From JABDMH01 sp965223105 (lineage in GTDB: Bacteria > Bacteroidota > Bacteroidia > Chitinophagales > Saprospiraceae), in NCBI GenBank assembly GCA_965223105.1, contig OZ244987.1, positions 6,386,001 to 6,450,000 on the forward strand: 64,000 nt of DNA, read 5' to 3'. Within the stretch, counting starts at the first letter, position 1. The number at the start of each line of letters is the position of its first letter. This document shows, one piece after another, positions 25,743 through 34,086 of the stretch. The notes below the pieces were generated by a model, which saw nothing but the letters and a program-made list of their open reading frames with translations, was not told where the DNA came from and ran no database searches. The translations under genes and the position numbers were made by a program.

Positions 25743-27392
25743 TTACTCAATCTTGCGTCCTTTCATCTCTCTACTTTGCATGAAGGTTAATCCCGATACA
25801 ATACCGGAATCACCAATGTCAAATATTAACCTGGCATCCATTTCGAGCACAAAGCATCTATCAGGACCATACGGTGATATCTCCTTGGCATCACCACCCA
25901 CCTTACCGAAAATTCTACCTTCTTCAATAAATATCTCTAGAGTAAATGCACCTTCAAAATTATACTTACCCACAAATTTCTGTAACTGTTCCTGGCTCAA
26001 AACCATGGTATTTAGTACAAATATCTCGTCGGAGATCTTCTCCCATCTTGATGAATCACCGAGATTGTCCAGTAAGAAATGAGGGGTACCGTTGTTATCG
26101 TCGTGATAAAATTCGACTGAAGAAAGTCCTTCGTCGATTGCAAATCGGTCTTCAACTACGGGAGTAATTTTTGTCTTTATGCCACCCTTATCATGCAACA
26201 CTAGAGAACCATCTTGAAGTGAAATCCATTTTTCTGAACCATCGTTGGACCGATATACTCCTGTATACTTGATCAACGTTTCCTGCTTCACTTCAATGGG
26301 ATGATAATCAAAATGGTCAACCATTGCTGTAGCGGCAAGCTTTGATGCAAGCTTTTCGATGTTTCGGGTGCAATCACAATTGGTGAGAAGGGCAACAAAA
26401 ATTTCATCTTCAGGTAGGTAGAGTGCGAAGGAAATAAACCCATTAATTATCCCATCATGCTTAATTGTTTTTCTTCCTTGAATGGATCCCAGCATCCAGC
26501 CATATCCATACGCAGTGGATTGGCCATCGATCAATCTAAACCGAGAATGTGCCCTCTTAAGGATTTCGGCTTTGATCAAACTTTGATCTGCGTACAAGTA
26601 CCGATTCCAAGCATATAAATCATCCACCGTCGAGATGAGCCCTCCCCCAGCATAGGGGATTCGCATATCCAGATTTTCTGCATTTTGGAATTCCTCTCTA
26701 GATTTAGAATATCCCTGGACACGACCGCCCATGATCTTTTCTGAATGATCATAAGTGGTCTTGTTAAGATTTAAAGGTTCAAGAATCTCACTGGTCAAGA
26801 AATCACCATAAGCTTGGCCGGAGACCTGCTCGATGATGTTGCCTAGTAGCATATATCCAAAATTTGAATAGGAATATTTGGATCCAGGATCAGATACAGC
26901 CGATCTATCCAATATGATATCAGTGAGATCATTGGGGACATTTTCAATTTCCTTGATAAGCTGGTCCCAATTTTCAATATCGCGCTGATTCCCTAGTCCG
27001 GAAGTATGTGTGAGCAAATGCTCAATGGTTACCACTGCAGAATCGGACTTGAAGGCTGGAAAGAATTTGCGGATATCATCGTTAAGAGAAAGTCTTCCTT
27101 CGTCCACCAATTTTAAAATGGCAATGGCCGTAAACTGCTTAGTAATGGATCCTATCCGAAAGACGTGTCCCGGTGCCATCGGCACATTCAATTCCAAACT
27201 TGCCATTCCCCTGGCACTCCGGTAAATAACATTCCCCTTTTGAGCAACGAGAGCTGCCACTCCAGGTGCATTTGATGCGAAGTGACTAGATAGAATACTA
27301 TCCATCTTGGCAGCAATATGCTGGCCGTAAGATTTGCCAAGCACAGCTGCCAACAAGAAAATGATCAATGTGATCTTAATACTTTTTTTCAT
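25743..27392 (-). CDS. Secreted serine hydrolase, class C beta-lactamase-like
   Basis: This 549-residue protein has an N-terminal signal peptide (KITLIIFLLAAVLGKSYGQ). The penicillin-binding-protein fold motifs are S82-I-T-K85, Y175-S-N177 and a late H-D-G in KHDGIINGF in place of KTG. LLTHTSGL is also typical of the family. Residues beyond about 370 form a C-terminal lipocalin-like region (YTGVYR, FVGKYNFEG), common in Bacteroidota serine hydrolases of this family. Substrates range from D-amino peptides to esters. Antibiotic resistance cannot be inferred. It is divergent from the ArsR operon across the duplicated palindrome region. Confidence 0.88.
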   Translation of the reverse strand: MKKSIKITLIIFLLAAVLGKSYGQHIAAKMDSILSSHFASNAPGVAALVAQKGNVIYRSARGMASLELNVPMAPGHVFRIGSITKQFTAIAILKLVDEGRLSLNDDIRKFFPAFKSDSAVVTIEHLLTHTSGLGNQRDIENWDQLIKEIENVPNDLTDIILDRSAVSDPGSKYSYSNFGYMLLGNIIEQVSGQAYGDFLTSEILEPLNLNKTTYDHSEKIMGGRVQGYSKSREEFQNAENLDMRIPYAGGGLISTVDDLYAWNRYLYADQSLIKAEILKRAHSRFRLIDGQSTAYGYGWMLGSIQGRKTIKHDGIINGFISFALYLPEDEIFVALLTNCDCTRNIEKLASKLAATAMVDHFDYHPIEVKQETLIKYTGVYRSNDGSEKWISLQDGSLVLHDKGGIKTKITPVVEDRFAIDEGLSSVEFYHDDNNGTPHFLLDNLGDSSRWEKISDEIFVLNTMVLSQEQLQKFVGKYNFEGAFTLEIFIEEGRIFGKVGGDAKEISPYGPDRCFVLEMDARLIFDIGDSGIVSGLTFMQSREMKGRKIE

Positions 27393-27475
27393 ATTCTTAG
27401 GTGTTAGACTTTACTAATTTGATTGGACGAAGTATGTCACTTGGGGTTACAATGTCACCGGTCTGATCACCAGGA

Positions 27476-27612
27476 ACTCAAGCGGTCATTTCCCATGACC
27501 GCTTGAATTGGCCAAATGGAGCAACCAACAATAATTTGATTTAGGAGAAGGACAGACTGGATCTAAACACCTTGAAAAAATCAAACCCTAATGGGAAATT
27601 AGGGCTCGATCA
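27476..27612. repeat. Tandem palindromic element, copy 1
   Basis: This is the first of two near-identical units of about 140 bases. It starts with a perfect 12-base inverted repeat (TCAAGCGGTCAT at 27478-27489, ATGACCGCTTGA at 27495-27506, loop TTCCC). It ends with a 7-base stem (CCCTAAT at 27586-27592, ATTAGGG at 27598-27604, loop GGGAA). Neither hairpin is followed by a T run. The unit lies between the divergent serine hydrolase and ArsR genes, upstream of both. Confidence 0.85.
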
Positions 27613-27618
27613 TCATGG

Positions 27619-27758
27619 ACTCAAGCGGTCATTTCCCATGACCGCTTGAATTGCCCAAATGGAGCAACCAACACTAAATTTGATTTAGGAGAAGGACAGA
27701 CTGGATCTAAAACACCTTGGAAAAAATCAAATCCTAATGGGAAATTAGGGCTTGATCA
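27619..27758. repeat. Tandem palindromic element, copy 2
   Basis: The second copy is offset 143 bases from the first and differs by a handful of single-base changes and one-base insertions. The 12-base palindrome is perfectly kept (27621-27632 and 27638-27649), and the second stem is kept with one wobble pair (27732-27738 and 27744-27750). Six bases separate the copies. Confidence 0.85.
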
Positions 27759-27791
27759 ATAGGATTTCCCAAAAAAATTAGGCCTGATTAT

Positions 27792-27822
27792 TTGCGTAGT
27801 CAAATAACTTCATATATATTTG
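27792..27822 (+). promoter_or_regulatory. Promoter of the ArsR/SRPBCC operon
   Basis: TTG at 27792-27794 and TATATTTG at 27815-27822, 20 bases apart, form a near-ideal Bacteroidota promoter. The ArsR ATG is only 18 bases past the -7 element, so the leader is about 10 bases or fewer. Confidence 0.8.
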
Positions 27823-27840
27823 TAGTCAAATAGCTTCATA
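27796..27840 (+). promoter_or_regulatory. Candidate ArsR operator: two 19-base direct repeats
   Basis: GTAGTCAAATAACTTCATA (27796-27814) and GTAGTCAAATAGCTTCATA (27822-27840) differ at one base and are 26 bases apart. They flank and overlap the -7 element, and the second runs up to the ATG. A regulator bound here would block the promoter, which fits autoregulation by the ArsR protein encoded next. Confidence 0.65.
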
Positions 27841-28164
27841 ATGAAACTGAGAAGAGACATTTTCCAAGCGATTGCTGATCCTACGAGAAGAGCAATATTG
27901 GTCATGCTTACTTCACAAACCATGACTGCGGGAGCCATAGCCTCAAACTTTGATGCTGCCAGGCCTACCATCTCAAAGCACATTCAGATCTTGAACGAAT
28001 GTGAACTTGTTGAAGCCCAAAGACAAGGGCGAGAGATTTACTATGAGCTCAAGATTGACAAGATGAAGGAGATTGATGAGTGGTTGGAGCAGTTCCGAAA
28101 GATTTGGGAAAACCGTTTTAGTAAACTCGACAACTTATTAACTACCATAAAAAACAAAAAGTGA
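27841..28164 (+). CDS. ArsR family winged-helix regulator
   Basis: A 107-residue repressor-type protein with the ArsR winged helix: IADPTRRAILVMLTSQTMTAGAIA, the recognition helix region ARPTISKHIQILNECELVEAQRQGREIYYEL. The paired cysteines or histidines of metal-sensing ArsR proteins are missing (only one cysteine), so it is not a metal sensor by sequence. Its stop overlaps the SRPBCC gene start (TGATG). This ArsR-SRPBCC pairing is common in Bacteroidota, and the two proteins probably act together, with the SRPBCC protein possibly binding the ligand. Confidence 0.9.
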   Translation: MKLRRDIFQAIADPTRRAILVMLTSQTMTAGAIASNFDAARPTISKHIQILNECELVEAQRQGREIYYELKIDKMKEIDEWLEQFRKIWENRFSKLDNLLTTIKNKK

Positions 28165-28667
28165 TGACTAGTATTTTGCAATTCGATTTCCTGGTAGACA
28201 GGGAAAAGAACTCAATCACCGTAAATCGCGAGTTTAGGGCACCGCGCCAACTTGTGTGGGATTGTTACACCAAGAGTGCGCTCTTAGACCAATGGTTTGC
28301 ACCCGAACCACTGACGGCCAAAACCAAGTCAATGGATTTTAGGGAAGGCGGGCATTGGCACTACGCTATGATCGAACCCAGTGGTAAAGAATATTGGGGC
28401 TGGACCGAATATGTCACCATCAAACCTATTGATTACTATACCACTCTTGATGCTTTTAGTAATGAAAGGGGTGAAATAAATGACGAACTTCCCCGTGCCA
28501 AGTGGAAAGTCAAGTTTGCTGACAAAGGCAACCACACCTTGGTACAGACCATGGTAACCTATGATGCACTTCAAGACTTGGAGGCTGTGATCAAGATGGG
28601 TATGAAAGAAGGATTGACCTCCACCTTGGAAAGGCTAGATACATTGTTGTTGAATCTGACAAAGTAA
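28164..28667 (+). CDS. SRPBCC/AHSA1 domain protein
   Basis: This 167-residue protein has the START-like helix-grip fold of the AHSA1/CalC group: VNREFRAPRQLVWDCYTKSALLDQWFAPEP near the N-terminus, FREGGHWHYAMIEPSGKEYWGWTEYVTI in the middle, and the long C-terminal helix MKEGLTSTLERLDTLL. These domains bind hydrophobic ligands or act on client proteins. ATG 28164 shares one base with the ArsR stop, so the genes are coupled; an in-frame GTG sits at 28161. Confidence 0.88.
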   Translation: MTSILQFDFLVDREKNSITVNREFRAPRQLVWDCYTKSALLDQWFAPEPLTAKTKSMDFREGGHWHYAMIEPSGKEYWGWTEYVTIKPIDYYTTLDAFSNERGEINDELPRAKWKVKFADKGNHTLVQTMVTYDALQDLEAVIKMGMKEGLTSTLERLDTLLLNLTK

Positions 28668-29092
28668 GTGGCCATCCTTGGCAAACCTCCTACTTTGGAG
28701 ATAACCTCTTGGTCCAAGAGAATACCGTACCACTCATGGTACACAATCCGGGGCCAAAAACTGAAACCGGGATGAAAGGATTTGGATCTGGCTGTTGCGG
28801 CCTCTCTCGATGATGACATTTGTGGCTGTATGAACTACCATCAACCATGGCTTTCTGAAAGGGGATCCCAGCTATAAAATATTCAAAGTCTGAGTTCATT
28901 GAAAGTGATTGGGTCATTCTGGCTCGAATATTGAAACTATAACCTAAAGCTTGCATTGGGAACTCCTGTTTGCCTGCCAAAGCTGGTTGTGAAGGTAGGA
29001 GTCTGCCAATGATGGGTAGATTTTTCAAATGAGGTCCGAGCAGATCTTAGCAGGTTTTTTGAATGACCTTATTCTAAGTTTAAAGTGGATTC
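28668..29092. other. Intergenic region with an unrecognised minus-strand frame
   Basis: These 425 bases hold a minus-strand open frame at 28690-29028 (112 codons) without family features, and short plus-strand frames. The minus-strand frame may be chance or a decayed gene; I do not annotate it as coding. Confidence 0.3.
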
Positions 29093-30070
29093 ATGAGATA
29101 CGCTGCGCTTTTGGTCTTAGTCATGCAATTATTGAGTACCCAAAAGTCAACTGCCCAGAATATCTATCATGCTGATCTGCACCCGCATTGGGCTTCCGAC
29201 TCTATCTTTACAGGAATCAATCGTCAATATGACCAATTGTATGCATTTTTGGTCGAGTTAGCAGCCAATTTTGTCGTCTATGATCATGAGAAGCCGTTGG
29301 CTGCCCGCTTCTTTCATCTTCTGGAGCAAGGACACCAAGAAAAGGTTGCCAGATATCTAAGAAGCACTCCCATTCAAAACATGTTTGCCAATAACGAGAT
29401 TGAGACCTCATTTATCGACAGTTTGGCCAGACGGATGCAGCGACTCAGAAACAAAATCCACTTAGTGAGTCTGACCACCTGGAGATTGGAGGTCCTAAGC
29501 AAAGGACGCAAATATCATTATGGGAATGGTCATCCCAAAAGGCAGGTCGCTCAGATCGACTGGAAGGATGGGGAGAAAATACTCGATATTGGGAGTGGTC
29601 ACTATCTCATTGGAAAACTTATTGGACGTAAAGTCTCCAATGCTCACATCTACTACAACGACATCGACAGTATCTCACTACAGGGTATCGGATACGCTAC
29701 CCAGCACGATAAACAATTTAGGAAGGCCCGAATAAAAAATAACAATGAGTTCTTCTTGGTAATGGGTTCTGAAATCCAAACCGGTGCAGAAGAAATCATC
29801 TTTGATAAGATCCTGATTCGCCAGACTTTTCATCATTTTAATCAGCCTCGCAAGATACTTGAGTCCATCAAGAAATCAATGGGCACCCATACTCGGCTGT
29901 ACATCATCGAATATAACGACAAAGATGATGACTACCTTGGATGTAATAAGCAACTGACACACCACGAATTTGACCTTCTATTGCGGGAGGCAGGCTTGCG
30001 AGAGATCAGAAGTAAAAAGATCGATAGCCAAGGTGGCTTACAGTGGACACTGTACGAATATCAACTGTAA
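29093..30070 (+). CDS. Class I SAM-dependent methyltransferase-like protein with a signal peptide
   Basis: A 325-residue protein whose C-terminal half carries a Rossmann methyltransferase core. Motif I is ILDIGSGHYLIG, the acidic residue after strand 2 is in YYNDID, post-I residues follow, and IIEYNDKDDD sits where motif III is expected. The N-terminus (ALLVLVMQLLSTQKSTAQ) has a clean signal-peptide pattern with an A-Q cleavage site. Residues about 25-140 are helical and unassigned. An exported SAM enzyme is unexpected because SAM is cytoplasmic. The first ATG may thus be a real signal, or the protein may bind something other than SAM. It stands alone. Confidence 0.65.
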   Translation: MRYAALLVLVMQLLSTQKSTAQNIYHADLHPHWASDSIFTGINRQYDQLYAFLVELAANFVVYDHEKPLAARFFHLLEQGHQEKVARYLRSTPIQNMFANNEIETSFIDSLARRMQRLRNKIHLVSLTTWRLEVLSKGRKYHYGNGHPKRQVAQIDWKDGEKILDIGSGHYLIGKLIGRKVSNAHIYYNDIDSISLQGIGYATQHDKQFRKARIKNNNEFFLVMGSEIQTGAEEIIFDKILIRQTFHHFNQPRKILESIKKSMGTHTRLYIIEYNDKDDDYLGCNKQLTHHEFDLLLREAGLREIRSKKIDSQGGLQWTLYEYQL

Positions 30071-30492
30071 CTAGAGGGGCAACACTTGATTCAAAAATCA
30101 TCTTAACCGGCATTTGGTAAGTTCAATCAACCATTGATTTTAGCTACCTCGCTTTTTGCAGGATTGCTACGAGATTCCGTCGAGATAATTTTTGCTGCAT
30201 TGTGGAGCAGAAGTCAATAAAGCCCAGTCAGTTTCGAAACCATGGTGTCAAAAGCTGGCAACTGTAGTGGTACCTCAATGCCACCAAATTGCCGGTTCTG
30301 ATACCAGGAGCTCCGCCAACCAATCTGGATCTTTAATAGGAACTGAAGACCTTCATCACGATTACTGAAGGTCTCTATGAGCGTCTGGAGTCCAGGTTTG
30401 CAACTCCTGTGTCAAAGTTTGCAACGATAGTGTTAGCACCAAACCCTGCCTCAACTGACCTTAGACCATAGAAACTTTAAAGTCCATTCATC
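30071..30492. other. Intergenic region with a weak hairpin and a diverged repeat
   Basis: These 422 bases lack a credible gene. A 9-base stem (AGACCTTCA at 30347-30355, TGAAGGTCT at 30366-30374) has a 10-base loop but no T run. Two diverged copies of a GTGTCAAA...GCAAC...TAGTG motif lie near 30244 and 30410. Neither has a known meaning. Confidence 0.35.
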
Positions 30493-31743
30493 ATGAAAAC
30501 AGCAATTACAAATTGTGGCATATGTCTTTGCCTAAGCTTTCTGTACTGGTCCTTGCAAGCACAATTGGCCTTGCATGTAGAGCAAGATAAGACGGTCTTG
30601 TTCGGACAAGATACGATGGGGCAGGGCACCAAGCTGATGTGGGTCCCGTCAAAGTCTGCTTTTAGAACTGGATTTGCCATTGGAACTGATTGGGACTATG
30701 ATAGCCTGGGCATTAATTCCACAGCAATGGGTTCTAATACATCTGCTACAGGCATTAATTCCACAGCAATGGGTTATAATACATCTGCTTCAGCCTTTGC
30801 TTCCACAGCAATGGGTGGCAGCAATTCGGCTTCTGAAAGCTATTCCATTGCAATGGGTCTACGTAACTCTGCTTCCGGAAGCGTGTCCACGGCAATGGGT
30901 AGAGATAACACTGCTTCCGGAGACTATTCCACAGCAATGGGTAGAGATAACTTTGCTTCCGGAGACTATTCCACGGCAATGGGTTATGACACGCGCGCTT
31001 CCAGCGCCTACTCCACCGCAATGGGTCGGGGCACAATAGCCGGGGTAAACTACTCCACAGCAATCGGTGCATACAATAATTATGGCGGAGCCATTTTTGA
31101 TGTTGGCATTGGCACTAGTAACAAAAATCGAAAAAGCGCGCTGACTGCTTGGAATACTGGTTCTGTGAATATCGGCAAAACCGGTACCGGGCGATTAGGC
31201 ATCAGGACGCTCCCTACACATGAATTGCACGTGGTGCATGCCGGGAGTATCAACGGCGCAACTGGCTTTAAGTTGCAGAATTCCGGAAGTAACAATAACT
31301 GGTGGACCCTTTATACTGCCAACGGTAGTGGAAAGTTGGAATTTTACTACAAGAGTGCACTAAGAGCGCAGATATTGCCAAGTGATGGCAGTTACGTGAA
31401 AAGCTCCGATCGCAGATTAAAACACAATGTTCGAGGTCTTCCTATGACCAACAACAAGCTCATGCTCCTAAAGCCATCGTCATACTTATGGCGAGATCAA
31501 CCCAAATCTGACCGCCGGTCCATAGGATTTATTGCTCAGCAAGTACAGCCATTGTTCCCGGAGCTGGTACATCAGGGTAGTGATGGTGAAGAAAATTATC
31601 TCAGCCTTGATTACGATGGCTTTGTGGTCTTGGCCATTAAAGCCATCCAAGAGCAGCAGGTGATGATCAAGGAATTACAAAAAGAAGTGGGCGAGCTGAG
31701 ATCGTTGATTGACTTTGCTCGAAGTGTAGACCAAGTAAGATGA
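30493..31743 (+). CDS. Trimeric YadA-head-like repeat protein with C-terminal peptidase S74 domain
   Basis: A 416-residue protein. A short signal segment (LCLSFLYWSLQAQ) precedes eight to nine head repeats of 14 residues (consensus SxASGxYSTAMGxxN, residues 73-190), the pattern of YadA/Hia head domains. Residues about 300-410 match the peptidase S74 intramolecular chaperone: S304-S305-D-R-R-L-K310 and IGFIAQQVQPLFPELV. In characterised S74 proteins the chaperone cuts itself off before the serine after trimerisation; Ser305 and Lys310 have the expected spacing. It would form a trimeric surface or tail-spike-like fibre. A C-terminal heptad stretch (IKELQKEVGELRSLI) supports a coiled coil. Confidence 0.85.
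   Translation: MKTAITNCGICLCLSFLYWSLQAQLALHVEQDKTVLFGQDTMGQGTKLMWVPSKSAFRTGFAIGTDWDYDSLGINSTAMGSNTSATGINSTAMGYNTSASAFASTAMGGSNSASESYSIAMGLRNSASGSVSTAMGRDNTASGDYSTAMGRDNFASGDYSTAMGYDTRASSAYSTAMGRGTIAGVNYSTAIGAYNNYGGAIFDVGIGTSNKNRKSALTAWNTGSVNIGKTGTGRLGIRTLPTHELHVVHAGSINGATGFKLQNSGSNNNWWTLYTANGSGKLEFYYKSALRAQILPSDGSYVKSSDRRLKHNVRGLPMTNNKLMLLKPSSYLWRDQPKSDRRSIGFIAQQVQPLFPELVHQGSDGEENYLSLDYDGFVVLAIKAIQEQQVMIKELQKEVGELRSLIDFARSVDQVR
30709..31066 (+). repeat. 42-base tandem repeats within the YadA-head gene
   Basis: About eight copies of a 42-base unit coding 14 residues each, with CC-AC-GCAATGGGT recurring as the most conserved block. Copies at about 30877-31000 are closest to each other, implying recent expansion. 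Copy number may vary between strains. Confidence 0.8.
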
Positions 31744-31778
31744 TCTGTACCGAAGCGATAGTCAGGTATGGGAAAGTA

Positions 31779-31813
31779 CCAGACCAGAGGGAGATCATCA
31801 CCCCCTGGTCTGG
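31779..31813. terminator. Stem-loop between convergent genes, possible bidirectional terminator
   Basis: A perfect 9-base inverted repeat, CCAGACCAG (31779-31787) and CTGGTCTGG (31805-31813), can extend with three G-C pairs. It lies between the S74 protein gene and the katG stop. There is no T run on either side, so termination is inferred from position. Confidence 0.5.
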
Positions 31814-31836
31814 AATCATTCCTGTATGATCTGCAA

Positions 31837-34086
31837 TCAACTCAGGTCAAACCGGTCTAAATTCATCACTTTATCCCATGCAGCTACGAAATCCTGCAAG
31901 AAGCGTTGCTCCGAGTCATCACAGGCATAGACCTCAGCGATGGCACGCAATTCGGAATTGGAACCGAAGATTAAGTCAACCCTGGTACCAGTCCATTTGA
32001 ACGTGCCGGTACGTCGATCATGGCCTTCAAACATTTCTTCAGCTTCAGAAGTGGCCTTCCACTTGGTACCCATGTCAAGTAAATTGACAAAGAAGTCGTT
32101 GGTCAGAACTCCGGGTCGCTTGGTAAAGACCCCATGCGGTGATCCGTCAAAATTGGTGTTGAGCACTCGCATCCCCCCCAGCAGAACCGTCATTTCTGGC
32201 GCGGTTAAGGTAAGTAGTTGAGCTTTGTCAACCAGCAGTTCCTCCGCCACCACATCATATTTGTCCTCGATGTAATTGCGAAATCCGTCGGCAACTGGCT
32301 CAAGGGCAGCAAAAGACTCCACATCAGTTTGTGTAGCTAAGGCATCCATTCTGCCTGGTGTGAAGGGCACTTTCAGCTCATGACCAGCCTGTTTTGCTGC
32401 GTGTTCGATCGCGGCACATCCTCCCAACACGATCAGATCGGCGAGTGAGACCCGTTTGTTGCCAGGTTGATCATTATTAAACTCTTGCTGAATATCTTCG
32501 AGGCTCTTCAGTACAGTGGACAGTTGAACTGGATTGTTTACCGTCCAATCCTTTTGTGGAGCCAGCCGGATCCGAGCACCGTTGGCACCACCACGCTTAT
32601 CAGAACCGCGAAAGGTAGAGGCTGAGGCCCAAGCAGTCGAAACCAGCTCGGAGACCGATCGACCGCTGGCCAAAATTTTCGCCTTAAGGGAGGCGATGTC
32701 TTGCTCATCGATCAATTGGTGATTAACTGCCGGAATGGGATCTTGCCAAATCAGCTCTTCGTCAGGCACTTCGGGTCCAAGATACCGTGCCACAGGTCCC
32801 ATATCGCGATGGGTGAGTTTGTACCAGGCCCGGGCAAAAGCATCGGCAAATTCGTCTGGATTCTCAAAAAACCGCCGTGATATTGGCTCATAGATCGGAT
32901 CCATACGTAGGGCAAGGTCGGTGGTTAACATAAAAGGTGCGTGACGTTTTGTCGGATCATGGGCATCAGGAATCGTGCCTGCACCCGCTCCGTCTTTAGG
33001 CCTCCATTGATAGGCACCGGCAGGGCTCTTCGTCAACTCCCATTCATACCCGAACAAATTTTCAAAAAAGTTATTACTCCATTGAGTGGGGGTCTTGGTC
33101 CAGGTCCCTTCGAGGCCGCTGGTAATTGTATGTTCGGAGTGACCCGTTTCCAAGCTGTTGCTCCAACCCAAGCCTTGCTCCGCTATTGTGGCACCCGCAG
33201 GTTCACGTCCAATGTAATCTGCCACAGCACCGGCTCCATGGGTCTTACCAAAGGTGTGCCCTCCGGCGATCAATGCAACCGTCTCTTCGTCATTCATGGC
33301 CATTCGACCAAAGGTCTCTCGAATGTCATGAGCAGCGGCAAGTGGATCTGGATTTCCGTTGGGTCCTTCAGGGTTTACATAAATTAATCCCATTTGTACA
33401 GCACCTAGTGGATTCTCCAGTTCGCGATCTCCACTGTAGCGCTTATCACCCAACCACTCGGTTTCAGCGCCCCAATAAATATCATCTTCTGGTTCCCAAA
33501 CGTCCTCGCGACCACCGGCAAAACCAAAAGTCTTAAAGCCCATGGATTCCAGGGCGCAATTGCCCGCTAAAATCATGAGGTCGGCCCAGGAAATCCTTCT
33601 TCCGTATTTCTTTTTAACCGGCCATAACAGCAGACGGGCTTTGTCGAGATTGGCATTGTCAGGCCAACTGTTCAATGGAGCAAACCGCTGAGCCCCGGAT
33701 CCTCCTCCACCACGACCGTCCGCAATGCGATAAGTTCCGGCGCTGTGCCAGGCCATGCGGATAAACAAGGGTCCATAGTGTCCGAAATCTGCCGGCCACC
33801 AATCTTGCGAATCCGTCATGAGGTTGAAGAGATCTTGCTTAACTGCCGTGAGATCGAGTTTCCCAAATTCTTCGGCATAATTAAAGTCTTCGGCCATGGG
33901 ATTGGACAAAGAAGAATGTTGTCGAAGGACATTCAACCTCAATGCATTAGGCCACCAGTCCCGGTTGGAGGTCCCACCCCCAGCCGTATGTTTTAGTATT
34001 CCACTCATAAATGGGCACTTGCTTGTGCCGTTTCCTCTTCCATTTGAAACACCAGTAGAGGTGCTTGATTGTTTGTTAACTTCCAT
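31837..34086 (-). CDS. katG: Catalase-peroxidase
   Basis: A 749-residue bifunctional haem enzyme that removes hydrogen peroxide. The distal triad is R110, W113 and H114 (RMAWHSAGTYR), and the proximal haem ligand is H277 (AGGHTFGKTHG). W113, Y236 and M262 are spaced as the Met-Tyr-Trp adduct that gives catalase activity. The C-terminal haem-less duplicate domain is complete. The N-terminus SKCPFMSG lies in a KatG-typical extension. There is no signal peptide, so it is cytoplasmic. No peroxide regulator gene is adjacent. Confidence 0.97.
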   Translation of the reverse strand: MEVNKQSSTSTGVSNGRGNGTSKCPFMSGILKHTAGGGTSNRDWWPNALRLNVLRQHSSLSNPMAEDFNYAEEFGKLDLTAVKQDLFNLMTDSQDWWPADFGHYGPLFIRMAWHSAGTYRIADGRGGGGSGAQRFAPLNSWPDNANLDKARLLLWPVKKKYGRRISWADLMILAGNCALESMGFKTFGFAGGREDVWEPEDDIYWGAETEWLGDKRYSGDRELENPLGAVQMGLIYVNPEGPNGNPDPLAAAHDIRETFGRMAMNDEETVALIAGGHTFGKTHGAGAVADYIGREPAGATIAEQGLGWSNSLETGHSEHTITSGLEGTWTKTPTQWSNNFFENLFGYEWELTKSPAGAYQWRPKDGAGAGTIPDAHDPTKRHAPFMLTTDLALRMDPIYEPISRRFFENPDEFADAFARAWYKLTHRDMGPVARYLGPEVPDEELIWQDPIPAVNHQLIDEQDIASLKAKILASGRSVSELVSTAWASASTFRGSDKRGGANGARIRLAPQKDWTVNNPVQLSTVLKSLEDIQQEFNNDQPGNKRVSLADLIVLGGCAAIEHAAKQAGHELKVPFTPGRMDALATQTDVESFAALEPVADGFRNYIEDKYDVVAEELLVDKAQLLTLTAPEMTVLLGGMRVLNTNFDGSPHGVFTKRPGVLTNDFFVNLLDMGTKWKATSEAEEMFEGHDRRTGTFKWTGTRVDLIFGSNSELRAIAEVYACDDSEQRFLQDFVAAWDKVMNLDRFDLS

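Noticed and set aside
25743..27392. The class C beta-lactamase-like protein as an antibiotic-resistance gene
   Set aside because: The KTG motif is replaced by HDG and the protein has the extra C-terminal domain of general serine hydrolases, so resistance cannot be claimed.
28690..29028. A 112-codon minus-strand frame as a gene
   Set aside because: It has no family features, no promoter and no neighbour in the same direction; it may be a decayed gene, but evidence is lacking.
30709..31066. Regular spaced repeats as a CRISPR array
   Set aside because: The 42-base units are in frame, encode the 14-residue head repeats and have no unique spacers; no cas genes are near.
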